Shown: positions 6,649 to 14,150 of the stretch, one piece after another
Layout: the number at the start of each line of letters is the position of its first letter
How positions within the stretch are numbered: position 1 is the stretch's first letter
Source of the DNA: DATAES01 sp036493595
GTDB taxonomy: Bacteria > Actinomycetota > Acidimicrobiia > Acidimicrobiales > JACDCH01
Assembly: GCA_036493595.1 (NCBI GenBank)
Contig: DASXPN010000145.1
Coordinates: forward strand, 1 to 14,371
DNA: 14,371 bases
Direction of reading: 5' to 3'
The notes under the pieces: generated by a model
Told to the model about the DNA's origin: nothing
The model's database searches: none
What the model saw: the letters and a program-made list of their open reading frames with translations, nothing else
Translations under genes and position numbers: made by a program

Positions 6649-6654
6649 TAGCCT
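6649..6654 (+). promoter_or_regulatory. Candidate -10 element (TAGCCT) for a leaderless ispH transcript
   Basis: TAGCCT fits TAnnnT and is followed by 6 nt and the GTG of ispH, mirroring the arrangement on the other strand. The two -10 boxes are 7 bp apart, so two polymerases could hardly occupy them together. No spaced Shine-Dalgarno sequence is visible. Confidence 0.45.
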
Positions 6655-6660
6655 GGGGCG

Positions 6661-7689
6661 GTGCCCGTCGACCGAGTGCTGCTCGCCGCGCCCCGAGGCT
6701 TCTGTGCCGGGGTGGAGATGGCCATCAAGGCCTTGGCGTGGATGGTCCGGGCGTTCGAGCCGCCGGTGTACTGCTACCACGAGATCGTCCACAACCGGCT
6801 CGTCGTGCAGCGGTTCGAGGATCTCGGTGTGGTGTTCGTCGACGACGTGAGCGAGGTTCCCCCCGGCCGGCCGCTGATGCTGTCGGCCCACGGGTCGTCG
6901 CCCGAGGTCGTGGCGTCCGCACGAGCCACCGGCGGATTCGTCGTCAACGCGGTGTGCCCGCTCGTCACGAAGGTGCACCACGAGGTCAAGGTGCGCGCCG
7001 GCAAGGGCTACCGCATCGTGTACGTCGGCCACGAAGGACACGAAGAGGCGGTCGGCACGATGGCGGTCGCGCCCGACGCGATCCATCTCGTCGAGTCGGT
7101 CGACGACGTCGCCGCGCTGCCCGAGTTCGAGACGCCGGTCGCGTTGCTGGCACAGACGACGTTGTCGCATCGCGAGTGGTCCGATGTGCTCGACGCGACG
7201 GCGGCCCGCTTCCCCGAGATGTGGCGACCAGGGCGCAGCGACCTGTGCTTCGCCACGACCAACCGCCAGTCCGCGCTCACCGCGATCGCCGAGCAGTGTG
7301 ACGCGGTCGTCGTCATCGGCTCGGCCAACTCGTCGAACACTCGGGCGCTCGAGAAGCTGGCGCGCGAGTCCGGGTGCGAGGACGTCTACCGCATCAACGC
7401 GGCCGAGGAGTTGCCGGAGTTGCATGGCATCGTCGGCGTCACCGCGGGCGCGTCGGCACCCGAAGAGCTCGTCGACGCGGTGATCGCGCGTCTCGCACCG
7501 GTACACGGGGTCGAAGAGGTCACCATCACGACCGAGGAGGAGTACTTCCCTCCCCCGCCCGAGCTGCGTGAGCTGCTGACCGCGGTCGACCAGGTGGTCA
7601 CGTGGTCACTCGGCGGTGCGCTCGACGAGCGGCCCACGCTGAACGACCGATCCGTCGCCGCCAGTGATGTGCTGGCGGCATTGACCTGA
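6661..7689 (+). CDS. ispH: 4-hydroxy-3-methylbut-2-enyl diphosphate reductase
   Basis: A 342-aa protein for the last step of the MEP pathway, reduction of HMBPP to IPP and DMAPP by a [4Fe-4S] enzyme in the cytoplasm. The three cluster cysteines are C15 (RGFCAGV), C99 (VCPLVTKVH) and C196 (DLCFATTNRQ). Substrate-binding residues are also visible: H40 (YHEIVHN), H77 (SAHG), the GHEGHEE segment (123-129, equivalent of catalytic Glu126), TTNRQ (199-203) and GSANSSNT (220-227). The GTG start at 6661 gives the standard N terminus just before the RGFCAGV motif. It is followed after 12 nt by the HD-domain gene, probably in the same transcript. Confidence 0.97.
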   Translation: MPVDRVLLAAPRGFCAGVEMAIKALAWMVRAFEPPVYCYHEIVHNRLVVQRFEDLGVVFVDDVSEVPPGRPLMLSAHGSSPEVVASARATGGFVVNAVCPLVTKVHHEVKVRAGKGYRIVYVGHEGHEEAVGTMAVAPDAIHLVESVDDVAALPEFETPVALLAQTTLSHREWSDVLDATAARFPEMWRPGRSDLCFATTNRQSALTAIAEQCDAVVVIGSANSSNTRALEKLARESGCEDVYRINAAEELPELHGIVGVTAGASAPEELVDAVIARLAPVHGVEEVTITTEEEYFPPPPELRELLTAVDQVVTWSLGGALDERPTLNDRSVAASDVLAALT

Positions 7690-7701
7690 GAGACTTGGCG
7701 A

Positions 7702-8259
7702 ATGGCGACAACGTTCACCCGCATGGATGCGTCCACGGCCGAGCAATGGGCGGTCATCGGCACCGAGACCACCAACAACATGGGCCGCGTCGCGGACCGC
7801 GTGCTCGCGATGTTGGAGTCGCTGTCCGACATCACCGACGGTTTCGCCACCGACCAGCTCACGCACTGCCTCCAGACCGCGACGCTGGCCGAGCGCGCCG
7901 GGGCGGACGACGAGGTCGTCGTGGCGGCGCTGTGCCACGACATCGGCAAGGCGGTCAGCGTGCCGAACCATCCCCGGATCGCGGCGGAGATCCTTCGCCC
8001 GTACGTGCGTGACGAGGTCTACAAGATGATCCTCGTCCACCAGGACTTCCAGGGCCGGCACTACTACCACCACTTCGGTGGCGACCCGAATGCCCGCGAG
8101 AAGCATCGTGACGAGTTGTCGGCCGACGAGTTCGCGCTGTCCGAGCAGTTCGCCGACGAGTGGGACCAGATCGCCTTCGACCCGGACTACGACACGCTGC
8201 CGCTCGAGCACTTCGAGCCAAAGGTGCGCCAGATCTTCGGCTCACCCAAGATGCTCTAG
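7702..8259 (+). CDS. HD-domain protein, PhnZ/TmpB/MIOX-like diiron oxygenase or phosphohydrolase
   Basis: A 185-aa single-domain protein. Candidate metal ligands occur in the order H55 (LTHCLQTA), H79-D80 (LCHDIGK), H90 (NHPRIAAEI), H113 (LVHQDFQG) and D155 (DEWDQIAFDP). Four His and two Asp, the 24-residue H55-H79 gap and a Lys after the HD (HDIGK, as in myo-inositol oxygenase HDLGK) resemble the HD mixed-valent diiron oxygenases. The C-terminal WDQIAFDPDYD block is typical of the COG4341-like group that includes the phosphonate enzymes PhnZ and TmpB. A plain phosphohydrolase remains possible. It starts 12 nt after ispH; no phosphonate genes are nearby. The stop codon overlaps the ppa stop. 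Confidence 0.82.
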   Translation: MATTFTRMDASTAEQWAVIGTETTNNMGRVADRVLAMLESLSDITDGFATDQLTHCLQTATLAERAGADDEVVVAALCHDIGKAVSVPNHPRIAAEILRPYVRDEVYKMILVHQDFQGRHYYHHFGGDPNAREKHRDELSADEFALSEQFADEWDQIAFDPDYDTLPLEHFEPKVRQIFGSPKML

Positions 8260-8780
8260 TTGTTCGGCGGCTTCTGCCGCTGCTGCTCCCGGAACTTTGC
8301 CGCCGCGTCGGCCACCGCCTTGCGGGCTTCGTCCGCGTCGGACCAGCCGGTCACCTCGCTCGACTTGTCCGGCTCGAGCTCCTTGTAGATCGAGAAGAAG
8401 TGCTCGATCTCCGCGCGGCGCAGCGGGTTGATGTCCTCGAGTGAGGTGGCCCCGCCGAAGTCGGGATCGTCGAGCGCGATGCAGATGACCTTGGCATCCT
8501 CGCCCTTCTCGTCGTGCATCCACAGCACACCGATCGGGCGGACGTACACGCGGCATCCGGGAAACGTCGGCTCGCTCACGAGCACGAGCGCGTCGAGCTC
8601 GTCACCGTCCTCGGCCAGCGTGTCGGGGAAGTAGCCGTAGTCCGCCGGGTACCGCGTCGCGGTGAACAGCGTGCGGTCGAGGAACAGCACACCCGTGACC
8701 GGATCGGTTTCGTACTTGTTCCGGCTCCCCCCGGGGACCTCGACCACGACGATGTCGCCTTCGTTGAGGTCGCGGGCCAC
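8256..8780 (-). CDS. ppa: Inorganic pyrophosphatase, family I
   Basis: A 174-aa protein, the usual size for bacterial soluble family I pyrophosphatases, which hydrolyse PPi to two phosphates with Mg2+ in the cytoplasm. The active-site signature DGDELD is at 58-63. Other conserved parts are EVPGGSRNKYE (14-24), RYPADYGYFPDT (43-54) and DDPDF (104-108). The GTG at 8778-8780 was chosen: it matches the family N terminus, and its first base is the last base of the plsC stop (TAGTG), implying coupled translation. The frame is open far upstream, but only as a shadow of plsC. It converges with the HD-domain gene, the two TAG stops sharing CTAG. Confidence 0.96.
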   Translation of the reverse strand: MARDLNEGDIVVVEVPGGSRNKYETDPVTGVLFLDRTLFTATRYPADYGYFPDTLAEDGDELDALVLVSEPTFPGCRVYVRPIGVLWMHDEKGEDAKVICIALDDPDFGGATSLEDINPLRRAEIEHFFSIYKELEPDKSSEVTGWSDADEARKAVADAAAKFREQQRQKPPNN

Positions 8781-9460
8781 TAGTGCTTGCCCGCCCGCGT
8801 CTGCGCGTCGTCGAACAGCTTCTGCACTTCGCCGCGGAGTTGGTCGGTGAGCTGCTTGACCGCTCGCCGCGGCGTGCGGCCGCCTTCGCTGCGCGCCGGT
8901 GGTTCGAGCGGCTCGCCCACGACGAGCACCAGCTTCGACCGATGGAGGATCTTCGCGCCCTTCGGCATCATCGCTTCGGACCCGCCGATACCGACGGGGA
9001 CTATCGGCACCTGTGTCTTCGCGGCGACGTAGGCGGGACCGTCGAACAGGTCCTCGACCGTCGGGCCCGAACGTCGAGTGCCCTCCGGGAACATCACGAG
9101 CGGCTCGCCCGCCGCGATCACTTCCACGCACGTGCGCAATGCCTCTCGATCGGCGGCGCCCCGGTTGACGGGGAAGCCGCCGAGCGTCGAGACGAAGGCG
9201 CCGAGCGGTTTGCTCTTCCAGATCGAGTCCTTCGCCATGTAGCGCAGCCTGCGCTTGGTCACGAGCGAGGCCAGGGCGAAGTCGATGTTCGAGCGGTGCA
9301 CCGGTGCGAGCACGAAGGCGCCCGACGGGATGTGCTCGGACCCGTGCACCTCGACGCGACCGAGCAACTTGGCGGCGCCGAGGATCAGCGAACGGATGAA
9401 GCCGTAGAGCACACGGGCGAATGGCCCGAGCGGCTTCGATGGCTTCGCGTCAGCGTCCAT
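8780..9460 (-). CDS. plsC: 1-acyl-sn-glycerol-3-phosphate acyltransferase (PlsC family)
   Basis: A 226-aa acyltransferase that adds the second acyl chain to lysophosphatidic acid at the inner face of the membrane. The HX4D catalytic motif is HRSNID (55-60), followed by GGFPVNR (94-100), FPEGTR (124-129) and VPIVPVGI (151-158), the four usual blocks in order. The N-terminal hydrophobic stretch (about 13-34) likely mediates membrane association. The start overlaps the cmk stop by 11 nt. PlsC-like proteins are commonly found beside cmk and ispH. Substrate specificity cannot be read from the sequence, so the gene symbol means family rather than proven activity. Confidence 0.9.
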   Translation of the reverse strand: MDADAKPSKPLGPFARVLYGFIRSLILGAAKLLGRVEVHGSEHIPSGAFVLAPVHRSNIDFALASLVTKRRLRYMAKDSIWKSKPLGAFVSTLGGFPVNRGAADREALRTCVEVIAAGEPLVMFPEGTRRSGPTVEDLFDGPAYVAAKTQVPIVPVGIGGSEAMMPKGAKILHRSKLVLVVGEPLEPPARSEGGRTPRRAVKQLTDQLRGEVQKLFDDAQTRAGKH

Positions 9461-10091
9461 CGTCGAGCCGCTTCAGCAGGTCGTCGACGACATCGTCGAC
9501 GGAGCGATCGGTGGTGTCGACCATCACCGCGTCGGATGCCTCCGCCAGCGGACTGTGCTCGCGACCCTGGTCGAGCGCATCGCGGCGCGCGAGGTCGGCG
9601 GCGACGGTCTCGTAGTCGAGCTCGGACACTTCGAGTGCACGCCTCTGCGCCCGCGTCTCGGGCTCGGCGGTGAGGAAGACCTTCAGATCGGCGCCGGGGA
9701 ACACGACCGTGCCAATGTCGCGTCCTTCGATGACGCCGCCGTCGTGCTTCGTGATCCACTCTCGCTGGCGGCGCCGCAGCTCCTCGCGCACCCCCCCGTT
9801 GGCGGCGACGATGCTGACGGCGCGTGTCACTTCCGGGCCACGGATCTCGACGGTGGCGTCGGTGCCGTCGACCACCACCCGGTCGTCGCCGACCTCGAGA
9901 TCGAGCTCACGGGCAAGTGCCGCGACGCGCTCTTCGTCCTCGGGGTCGACGTTGCATCTGAGCGCGTCGAAGGCGACCGCCCGATACATGGCGCCGGTGT
10001 CGAGGTAGTCGAGCCCGAGCCGTTCGGCCAGCCGGCGGGCAACGGTCGACTTCCCCGAACCCGCCGGTCCGTCGATGGCGATGACCCTCAT
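9450..10091 (-). CDS. cmk: Cytidylate kinase
   Basis: A 213-aa nucleoside monophosphate kinase phosphorylating CMP and dCMP with ATP. The P-loop GPAGSGKST is at 8-16. The CMP-binding parts YLDTGAMYRA (29-38) and IEGRDIGTVVFP (121-132) and the lid region (about 142-182, RRDALDQGREHSPL) are intact. Length and motif order match bacterial Cmk. It lies 12 nt after the aroA stop, with no clear Shine-Dalgarno sequence, and overlaps plsC by 11 nt. Linkage with aroA is common in bacteria. Confidence 0.97.
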   Translation of the reverse strand: MRVIAIDGPAGSGKSTVARRLAERLGLDYLDTGAMYRAVAFDALRCNVDPEDEERVAALARELDLEVGDDRVVVDGTDATVEIRGPEVTRAVSIVAANGGVREELRRRQREWITKHDGGVIEGRDIGTVVFPGADLKVFLTAEPETRAQRRALEVSELDYETVAADLARRDALDQGREHSPLAEASDAVMVDTTDRSVDDVVDDLLKRLDDGR

Positions 10092-10103
10092 GCGGTCGCA
10101 ACC

Positions 10104-11399
10104 CTAATGAAGCGGCGGGGGCACACGAAGCTGATCGAGGGTGGCGAAGAAGTCGGGGAACGTCTTCGCCACGCACCCCGGGTCCGCGATCGAGATGCCC
10201 GGCGTACGCAGGCCGGCAACGCTGAAGGCCATGGCGATGCGATGGTCGTCATAGGTCTCCACCGTCGCACCGTGTGGCGTGCCCGGGTGGATGGTCATGC
10301 CGTCGTCGTGCCCCTCGGCTCGGATGCCGCAGCGCTGCAATTCGTTCACGACTGCGCTGATGCGGTCGCTCTCCTTGCCCCGGATGAAACCGACGCCGTT
10401 GATGGTGGTGGGGGTCGTCGCGAACGCGGCGACGACCGCCAGTGTCGGCACCGTGTCCGACAGATCGCGGAGGTCGACGGTCACGCCCTGCAGCTGGCGG
10501 GTGCCGGTCACGGTGGTGGAGCTCGACGACGTCTCGACGGTCGCGCCCATCCGCGAGAGCACGTCGACGAAGGCGAGGTCGCCCTGCACGCTGCCGGTGC
10601 CGAGCCCGTCGACGCGCACGCGCCCTCCGCACACGGCGGCGGCTGCGAAGAAATAGGACGCGGTCGATGCGTCCGGCTCGATGGTGAAGGTGGTCGCGCG
10701 GTACCGCGACGGCGCGACCGCGAGCCCGTCCGCGGCGAGATCGTCGACCGTGACCCCGAACGCGGCCATCACCGATCGCGTCATGCGGACGTACGGACGC
10801 GACACGAGCCCGGTGGTCAACTCGATGTCGATGCCCTTGGTGAAACATGGCGCGGCCATGAGCAGCCCCGAGAGGAACTGGCTCGACACATCCCCGGAGA
10901 GCGCGACCGCGCCGCCCTCGACACCGGCGGCGTGCACGACGAACGGCAAGTGACCTGGTGCCGCGGTCTGTTCGACATCGACGTGAAGTGACCGCAGCGC
11001 GTCGAGCAGCGGGCCCATCGGCCGCCGTCGCATCGGCTCGGCGCCATCGACCGAGAAGGTGCCATGGCCCAGGGCGGCGACAGGGGCGATGAACCGCGCG
11101 GTCGTGCCCGACAGGCCCACGTGCAAGCCCGCGGTCGTCGCCGGGATGGCTCCGCCGCAGCCGGCCACCTCGATGCGGTCGCCGCTCGCCGCGTCGCCCG
11201 TCACGCCGATCCCGAGCGATCGGAGGCAGCCGACCATGGCGTCGGTGTCGTCAGCCCACAGCGCGCCCGCGAGCACGCTCGTGCCCTCCGCGAGCGCGGC
11301 GCACACGAGCGCGCGGTTGGTGATGCTCTTGGAGCCGGGGACCCGCACGACGGCATCGGGGGGCCGCTCGAGCGGGCGGACCTCGAGCGCGTCGCTCAT
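10104..11399 (-). CDS. aroA: 5-enolpyruvylshikimate-3-phosphate (EPSP) synthase
   Basis: A 431-aa enzyme joining shikimate-3-phosphate and PEP in the sixth step of the shikimate pathway. Recognisable parts are PGSKSITNRA (21-30), GLSGTTARF (95-103, the PEP/glyphosate loop), RRPMGPLLDAL (125-135), SGDVSSQFLSGLL (168-180), the catalytic Asp315 in LSDTVPT, GKESDR (341-346), DDHRIAM (384-390) and K412. The loop has LSGTTA where E. coli has NAGTAM; effects on glyphosate sensitivity cannot be predicted from this alone. The ATG overlaps the tyrA stop by 4 nt (ATGA), which supports the start and coupled translation. Confidence 0.97.
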   Translation of the reverse strand: MSDALEVRPLERPPDAVVRVPGSKSITNRALVCAALAEGTSVLAGALWADDTDAMVGCLRSLGIGVTGDAASGDRIEVAGCGGAIPATTAGLHVGLSGTTARFIAPVAALGHGTFSVDGAEPMRRRPMGPLLDALRSLHVDVEQTAAPGHLPFVVHAAGVEGGAVALSGDVSSQFLSGLLMAAPCFTKGIDIELTTGLVSRPYVRMTRSVMAAFGVTVDDLAADGLAVAPSRYRATTFTIEPDASTASYFFAAAAVCGGRVRVDGLGTGSVQGDLAFVDVLSRMGATVETSSSSTTVTGTRQLQGVTVDLRDLSDTVPTLAVVAAFATTPTTINGVGFIRGKESDRISAVVNELQRCGIRAEGHDDGMTIHPGTPHGATVETYDDHRIAMAFSVAGLRTPGISIADPGCVAKTFPDFFATLDQLRVPPPLH

Positions 11400-12457
11400 T
11401 GCAGCGTGCGCACTGCGGGCCGGTAGCCGCGGGCGACCAGCCCACCGTGCATCCGCTCGGCCCGATCTGCGGGCACGAGCAGGATCAGCACACCGCGATC
11501 GCCTTCACTCGAGTGCGCGATCTCGAGGTCGGCAATGCTCACGTCGAGCTCGGCTGCGAGCGTCGTGACGTCCGCGAGCACGCCGGCACGGTCGAGCACC
11601 GGCACCCGTACCTCGCACAGCTCATCCGGTTGCGCGACGCGCGCCGGCAGGTTGCGGCGGGCGGTGTGCGCCCGCTCGAGCACCGCGAGCAACGTGTCTC
11701 GGTCGGACTTGTCGACCGCGACCCGCATGTCGGTGAGGCCGGCGATCAACCGGTCGAGCATCTCGACGATCGCGACCCGGTTCTCCGAGCAGATGTCCGG
11801 CCAGATCCCGGGGTGACCGGCGGCGATGCGGGTCATGTCGCGGAAGCCGCCGGCGGCGAGACGCAGCAGGGCGCGGTGCTCCTCGGCCCGCTCGTCCGCC
11901 AGGTGCATGAGCGTTGCCGCGGTGAGATGGGGCACGTGGGACACGACCGCCACGAGCGCGTCGTGCCGTTCGGGCGACAGCGCGACGACGTCGGCACCCA
12001 ACGACGACACGATGGACCGCACCGATGCGAACGCGCCGTCGTCGGTCGTCGGCGTGGGTGTGAGCACCCACACCGCACCTTCGAACAGATCGGGATCGGC
12101 GCCGTCGACACCGTCTTGCTCCGAGCCCGCCATCGGATGACCGCCGACGAAGCGCGGCGCATCGATCGCGTCGGTGATCGAACCCTTCACGCTGCCGACG
12201 TCGGTCACGAGGCCGGACGTCTCGTCGAGCGCTCGTCGCACCGAGTCGGGGATGGCACCGACCGGCACCGCGACGAACGTGATGTCGGCGCGCGGGTCGA
12301 CGCCGACGGAGTCGAGCGCGCCCAAGGTCAACGCCCGCTCCGCTCGTGACGAGTCGGCATCGGCGCCCGTGACGTGTACGCCGAGCCGGCGCAGCGCCAG
12401 GCCGATCGAGCCACCGATCAGCCCTGTGCCGATCACGTTGGCGCGCCCTGCAGTCAC
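11396..12457 (-). CDS. tyrA: Prephenate dehydrogenase with C-terminal ACT domain
   Basis: A 353-aa enzyme converting prephenate to 4-hydroxyphenylpyruvate for tyrosine synthesis. The Rossmann motif IGTGLIGGSIG is at 9-19, with acidic residues at the end of strand 2 (GADAD, 31-35) favouring NAD+. GGHPMAGSE (105-113) and SHVPHLTA (173-180, with the catalytic-type His) belong to the dehydrogenase. Residues about 281-350 form an ACT domain, likely the site of tyrosine feedback. The frame is open 18 codons further up inside aroH. The GTG at 12455-12457 was chosen because the Rossmann fold begins right after it and GGAG (12465-12468) lies 7 nt upstream. Confidence 0.95.
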   Translation of the reverse strand: MTAGRANVIGTGLIGGSIGLALRRLGVHVTGADADSSRAERALTLGALDSVGVDPRADITFVAVPVGAIPDSVRRALDETSGLVTDVGSVKGSITDAIDAPRFVGGHPMAGSEQDGVDGADPDLFEGAVWVLTPTPTTDDGAFASVRSIVSSLGADVVALSPERHDALVAVVSHVPHLTAATLMHLADERAEEHRALLRLAAGGFRDMTRIAAGHPGIWPDICSENRVAIVEMLDRLIAGLTDMRVAVDKSDRDTLLAVLERAHTARRNLPARVAQPDELCEVRVPVLDRAGVLADVTTLAAELDVSIADLEIAHSSEGDRGVLILLVPADRAERMHGGLVARGYRPAVRTLQ

Positions 12458-12461
12458 TCGC

Positions 12462-12830
12462 TCACTCCGGAAGGTCGTCGCGCAGGCCCCTCGCGCCTTC
12501 GAGGTACACATGATGGAGCTCGTCGCGTGCGCGGTCGGTCGTGAGGTGCAGCATGACGCGGATGCAGCTCGCCGTCCCGCCGATTACGTCGATCTCCTGC
12601 GCGCCGATGAGCGGTACATCGCCGAGACCCATGAGGCGTGCCGCCGTGGGCGGGTACATCGAATGGATGTCGCTCGTCGACGTGAAGATGATGCTGATGA
12701 TGTCGTCGTGGTCGACGTCGTTGTGGGCGAACATCTCCTTGAGCAGTGTGACGACGCGATCGGTGATGTGCTCGGGCTCGTCGCGCTCGATCGTGGTCGC
12801 GCCACGGAGAGCTCGCACCGCGGGAGGCAT
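12462..12830 (-). CDS. aroH: Monofunctional chorismate mutase, AroH class
   Basis: A 122-aa trimeric-type chorismate mutase (chorismate to prephenate), supplying the substrate of the next gene, tyrA. By comparison with the Bacillus subtilis enzyme, the active-site residues are present: R9 in LRGATT, E79 in QEIDV, C89 and R91 in CIRVM, and Y109 in HVYLE. The non-essential Cys75 of the Bacillus enzyme is Gly here. Start choice is uncertain by two codons: the ATG at 12828-12830 is used, but a GTG at 12834-12836 overlaps the rluB-type stop as GTGA and could be the coupled start. Neither has a good Shine-Dalgarno sequence. Confidence 0.94.
   Translation of the reverse strand: MPPAVRALRGATTIERDEPEHITDRVVTLLKEMFAHNDVDHDDIISIIFTSTSDIHSMYPPTAARLMGLGDVPLIGAQEIDVIGGTASCIRVMLHLTTDRARDELHHVYLEGARGLRDDLPE
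12465..12468 (-). promoter_or_regulatory. Ribosome binding site GGAG deciding the tyrA GTG start
   Basis: GGAG on the minus strand lies in the last codons of aroH, 7 nt before the GTG of tyrA. The GTG itself is 4 nt after the aroH stop. This selects the 353-aa form over the longer open frame. Confidence 0.6.
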
Positions 12831-12832
12831 GC

Positions 12833-13555
12833 TCACAAGGTAGTGGCACGCTCCGCGGCGGCCCGCTCGAGGGCTCGCACCTCGTCGGTCGACAGTGGCC
12901 GCCACTCCCCCGGCGTCAGGCGGCGATCGGTGATGGGCCCGATCCGGGTTCGCACGAGCCGCACGACCGGATGGCCGATGGCCTCACACATGCGCCGCAC
13001 CTGGCGGTTGCGACCTTCGTGGATGGTGAGCCGCACCACGCTCGGGTCGACGAGCGAAGCCTTCGCGGGCGCAGTCACTCCGTCGTCGAGCTCGACGCCC
13101 TCGCGCAGCTGCCGCAGCGATCCCCGCGACGGCCGTCCTTCGACCTCGGCGACGTACTCCTTCTCGACCCCGAAGCTCGGATGGGTCAAGCGGTGGGTGA
13201 GGTCGCCGTCGTTCGTGAGCAACAACAGACCCTCGGTGTCCTGGTCGAGCCGGCCGACGGGGTACACGCGGGGCTCGTCGGGCACGAGGTCGGTGACGCT
13301 CGTACGACCATGGGGATCACCGGCCGACGTGACGACACCCGCGGGCTTGTTGAGCAAGTAGTAGACGAGCCCCGGCCGAATACCGATGCCGACACCGTCG
13401 ATCTCGATGCCATCCGACTCCGGGTCGACCTTGTCGCCGAGCGTCGCCTGTCGCCCGTTGACGGTGACTACACCGCTCTCGATCAGCTCCTCGCAGTGGC
13501 GCCGGCTGCCGATACCGGCACGGGCGAGAACCTTCTGCAGCCGCTCACTCGGCAT
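12833..13555 (-). CDS. Pseudouridine synthase, RluB/RsuA family
   Basis: A 240-aa protein with an N-terminal S4 RNA-binding domain (about 4-50, RLQKVLARAGIGSRR) and the RsuA/RluB/E/F catalytic domain. The catalytic aspartate is D104 in GRLDQDTEGLLLL (101-113). NKPAG (69-73) and HEGRNRQVRRM (179-189) are further family blocks. It isomerises uridine in rRNA; the position next to scpAB fits the RluB (23S rRNA) group but the exact target is not provable here. The start ATG at 13553-13555 overlaps scpB by 11 nt. An in-frame upstream extension is a shadow of scpB. Confidence 0.95.
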   Translation of the reverse strand: MPSERLQKVLARAGIGSRRHCEELIESGVVTVNGRQATLGDKVDPESDGIEIDGVGIGIRPGLVYYLLNKPAGVVTSAGDPHGRTSVTDLVPDEPRVYPVGRLDQDTEGLLLLTNDGDLTHRLTHPSFGVEKEYVAEVEGRPSRGSLRQLREGVELDDGVTAPAKASLVDPSVVRLTIHEGRNRQVRRMCEAIGHPVVRLVRTRIGPITDRRLTPGEWRPLSTDEVRALERAAAERATTL

Positions 13556-14117
13556 CGATGGCGTCAGCTCGCAGCCCTTGCTCGAGCGCCTCGACGACCT
13601 CGGCGCCCGGCACGAAGTCGCCCAACGACGGCAGATCGTCGAGTGAGTCGAGGCCGAGCCGCTCGAGGAACAGCCGGCTCGTGCCGAAGAGCACCGCGAG
13701 GCCGGGGCCCGGATCACGGGCGATCTCTTCGATGAAGCCGCGCAGTTGCAACGTCCGCATGACGCCGTCGACATTGACGCCGCGGATGGCCGACACCTGC
13801 GCGCGGCTCACGGGTTGCTTGTAGGCGACGATGGCCAGCGTCTCGAGCGCCGCCGCGGACAGGCGCGCCGATTGGCCCTCCAGCACGAACCGCTCGACGT
13901 AGGGCGCGAGGTCGGGATGACTCTGGAACCGGTAGCCGCCGGCCACCCGCACGAGCACGAAGCCGCGCTCGTCCTCGTCGTAGGACGTCTGCAGCTCCGC
14001 GCACAGCTCCTCGACGCGCGCCGGTGACACCTCGAGCAACTGCGCGAGCAGGTGAGGTTCCACCGGATCCTCCGCGACCATGAGGATCGCCTCGATGGCG
14101 CGTGCGTCAGCGTTCAT
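13545..14117 (-). CDS. scpB: Segregation and condensation protein B
   Basis: A 190-aa winged-helix protein that binds ScpA as a dimer in the SMC-ScpAB condensin complex on the chromosome. The first winged helix spans about 5-80 (ARAIEAILMVAEDPV, GGYRFQSHPDLAPYV) and the second about 85-160, with LSAAALETLAIVAYKQPV (86-103), IRGVNVDGVMRTL and FGTSRLFLERLGL. The C-terminal tail is acidic. A clean GGAGG lies 6 nt upstream of the ATG. It follows scpA by 33 nt. Confidence 0.96.
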   Translation of the reverse strand: MNADARAIEAILMVAEDPVEPHLLAQLLEVSPARVEELCAELQTSYDEDERGFVLVRVAGGYRFQSHPDLAPYVERFVLEGQSARLSAAALETLAIVAYKQPVSRAQVSAIRGVNVDGVMRTLQLRGFIEEIARDPGPGLAVLFGTSRLFLERLGLDSLDDLPSLGDFVPGAEVVEALEQGLRADAIDAE

Positions 14118-14123
14118 GTGATG

Positions 14124-14128
14124 CCTCC
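14124..14128 (-). promoter_or_regulatory. Strong ribosome binding site GGAGG for scpB
   Basis: GGAGG on the minus strand ends 6 nt before the scpB ATG. It is the clearest Shine-Dalgarno sequence in the window, where most starts have none or rely on overlap. Confidence 0.7.
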
Positions 14129-14150
14129 AGCCGGCGGTGGTTCGTCGTCG

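Noticed and set aside
6078..7301. 407-codon plus-strand open frame across the DUF512 gene and the start of ispH
   Set aside because: It runs through the divergent promoter and overlaps ispH in another frame; no family features.
8781..9131. Longer pyrophosphatase form starting at 9131
   Set aside because: The extra 117 residues overlap plsC and are not pyrophosphatase-like; the GTG at 8780 gives the standard family length.
9555..10991. 478-codon open frame on the plus strand opposite cmk and aroA
   Set aside because: It lies antisense to two certain genes with full motif sets. Its low-complexity His/Arg/Asp-rich translation is typical of a reverse-frame shadow in GC-rich DNA.
13556..13774. 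Longer pseudouridine synthase form starting at 13774
   Set aside because: The extension overlaps scpB in another frame and has shadow-like composition; the S4 domain begins right after the ATG at 13555.
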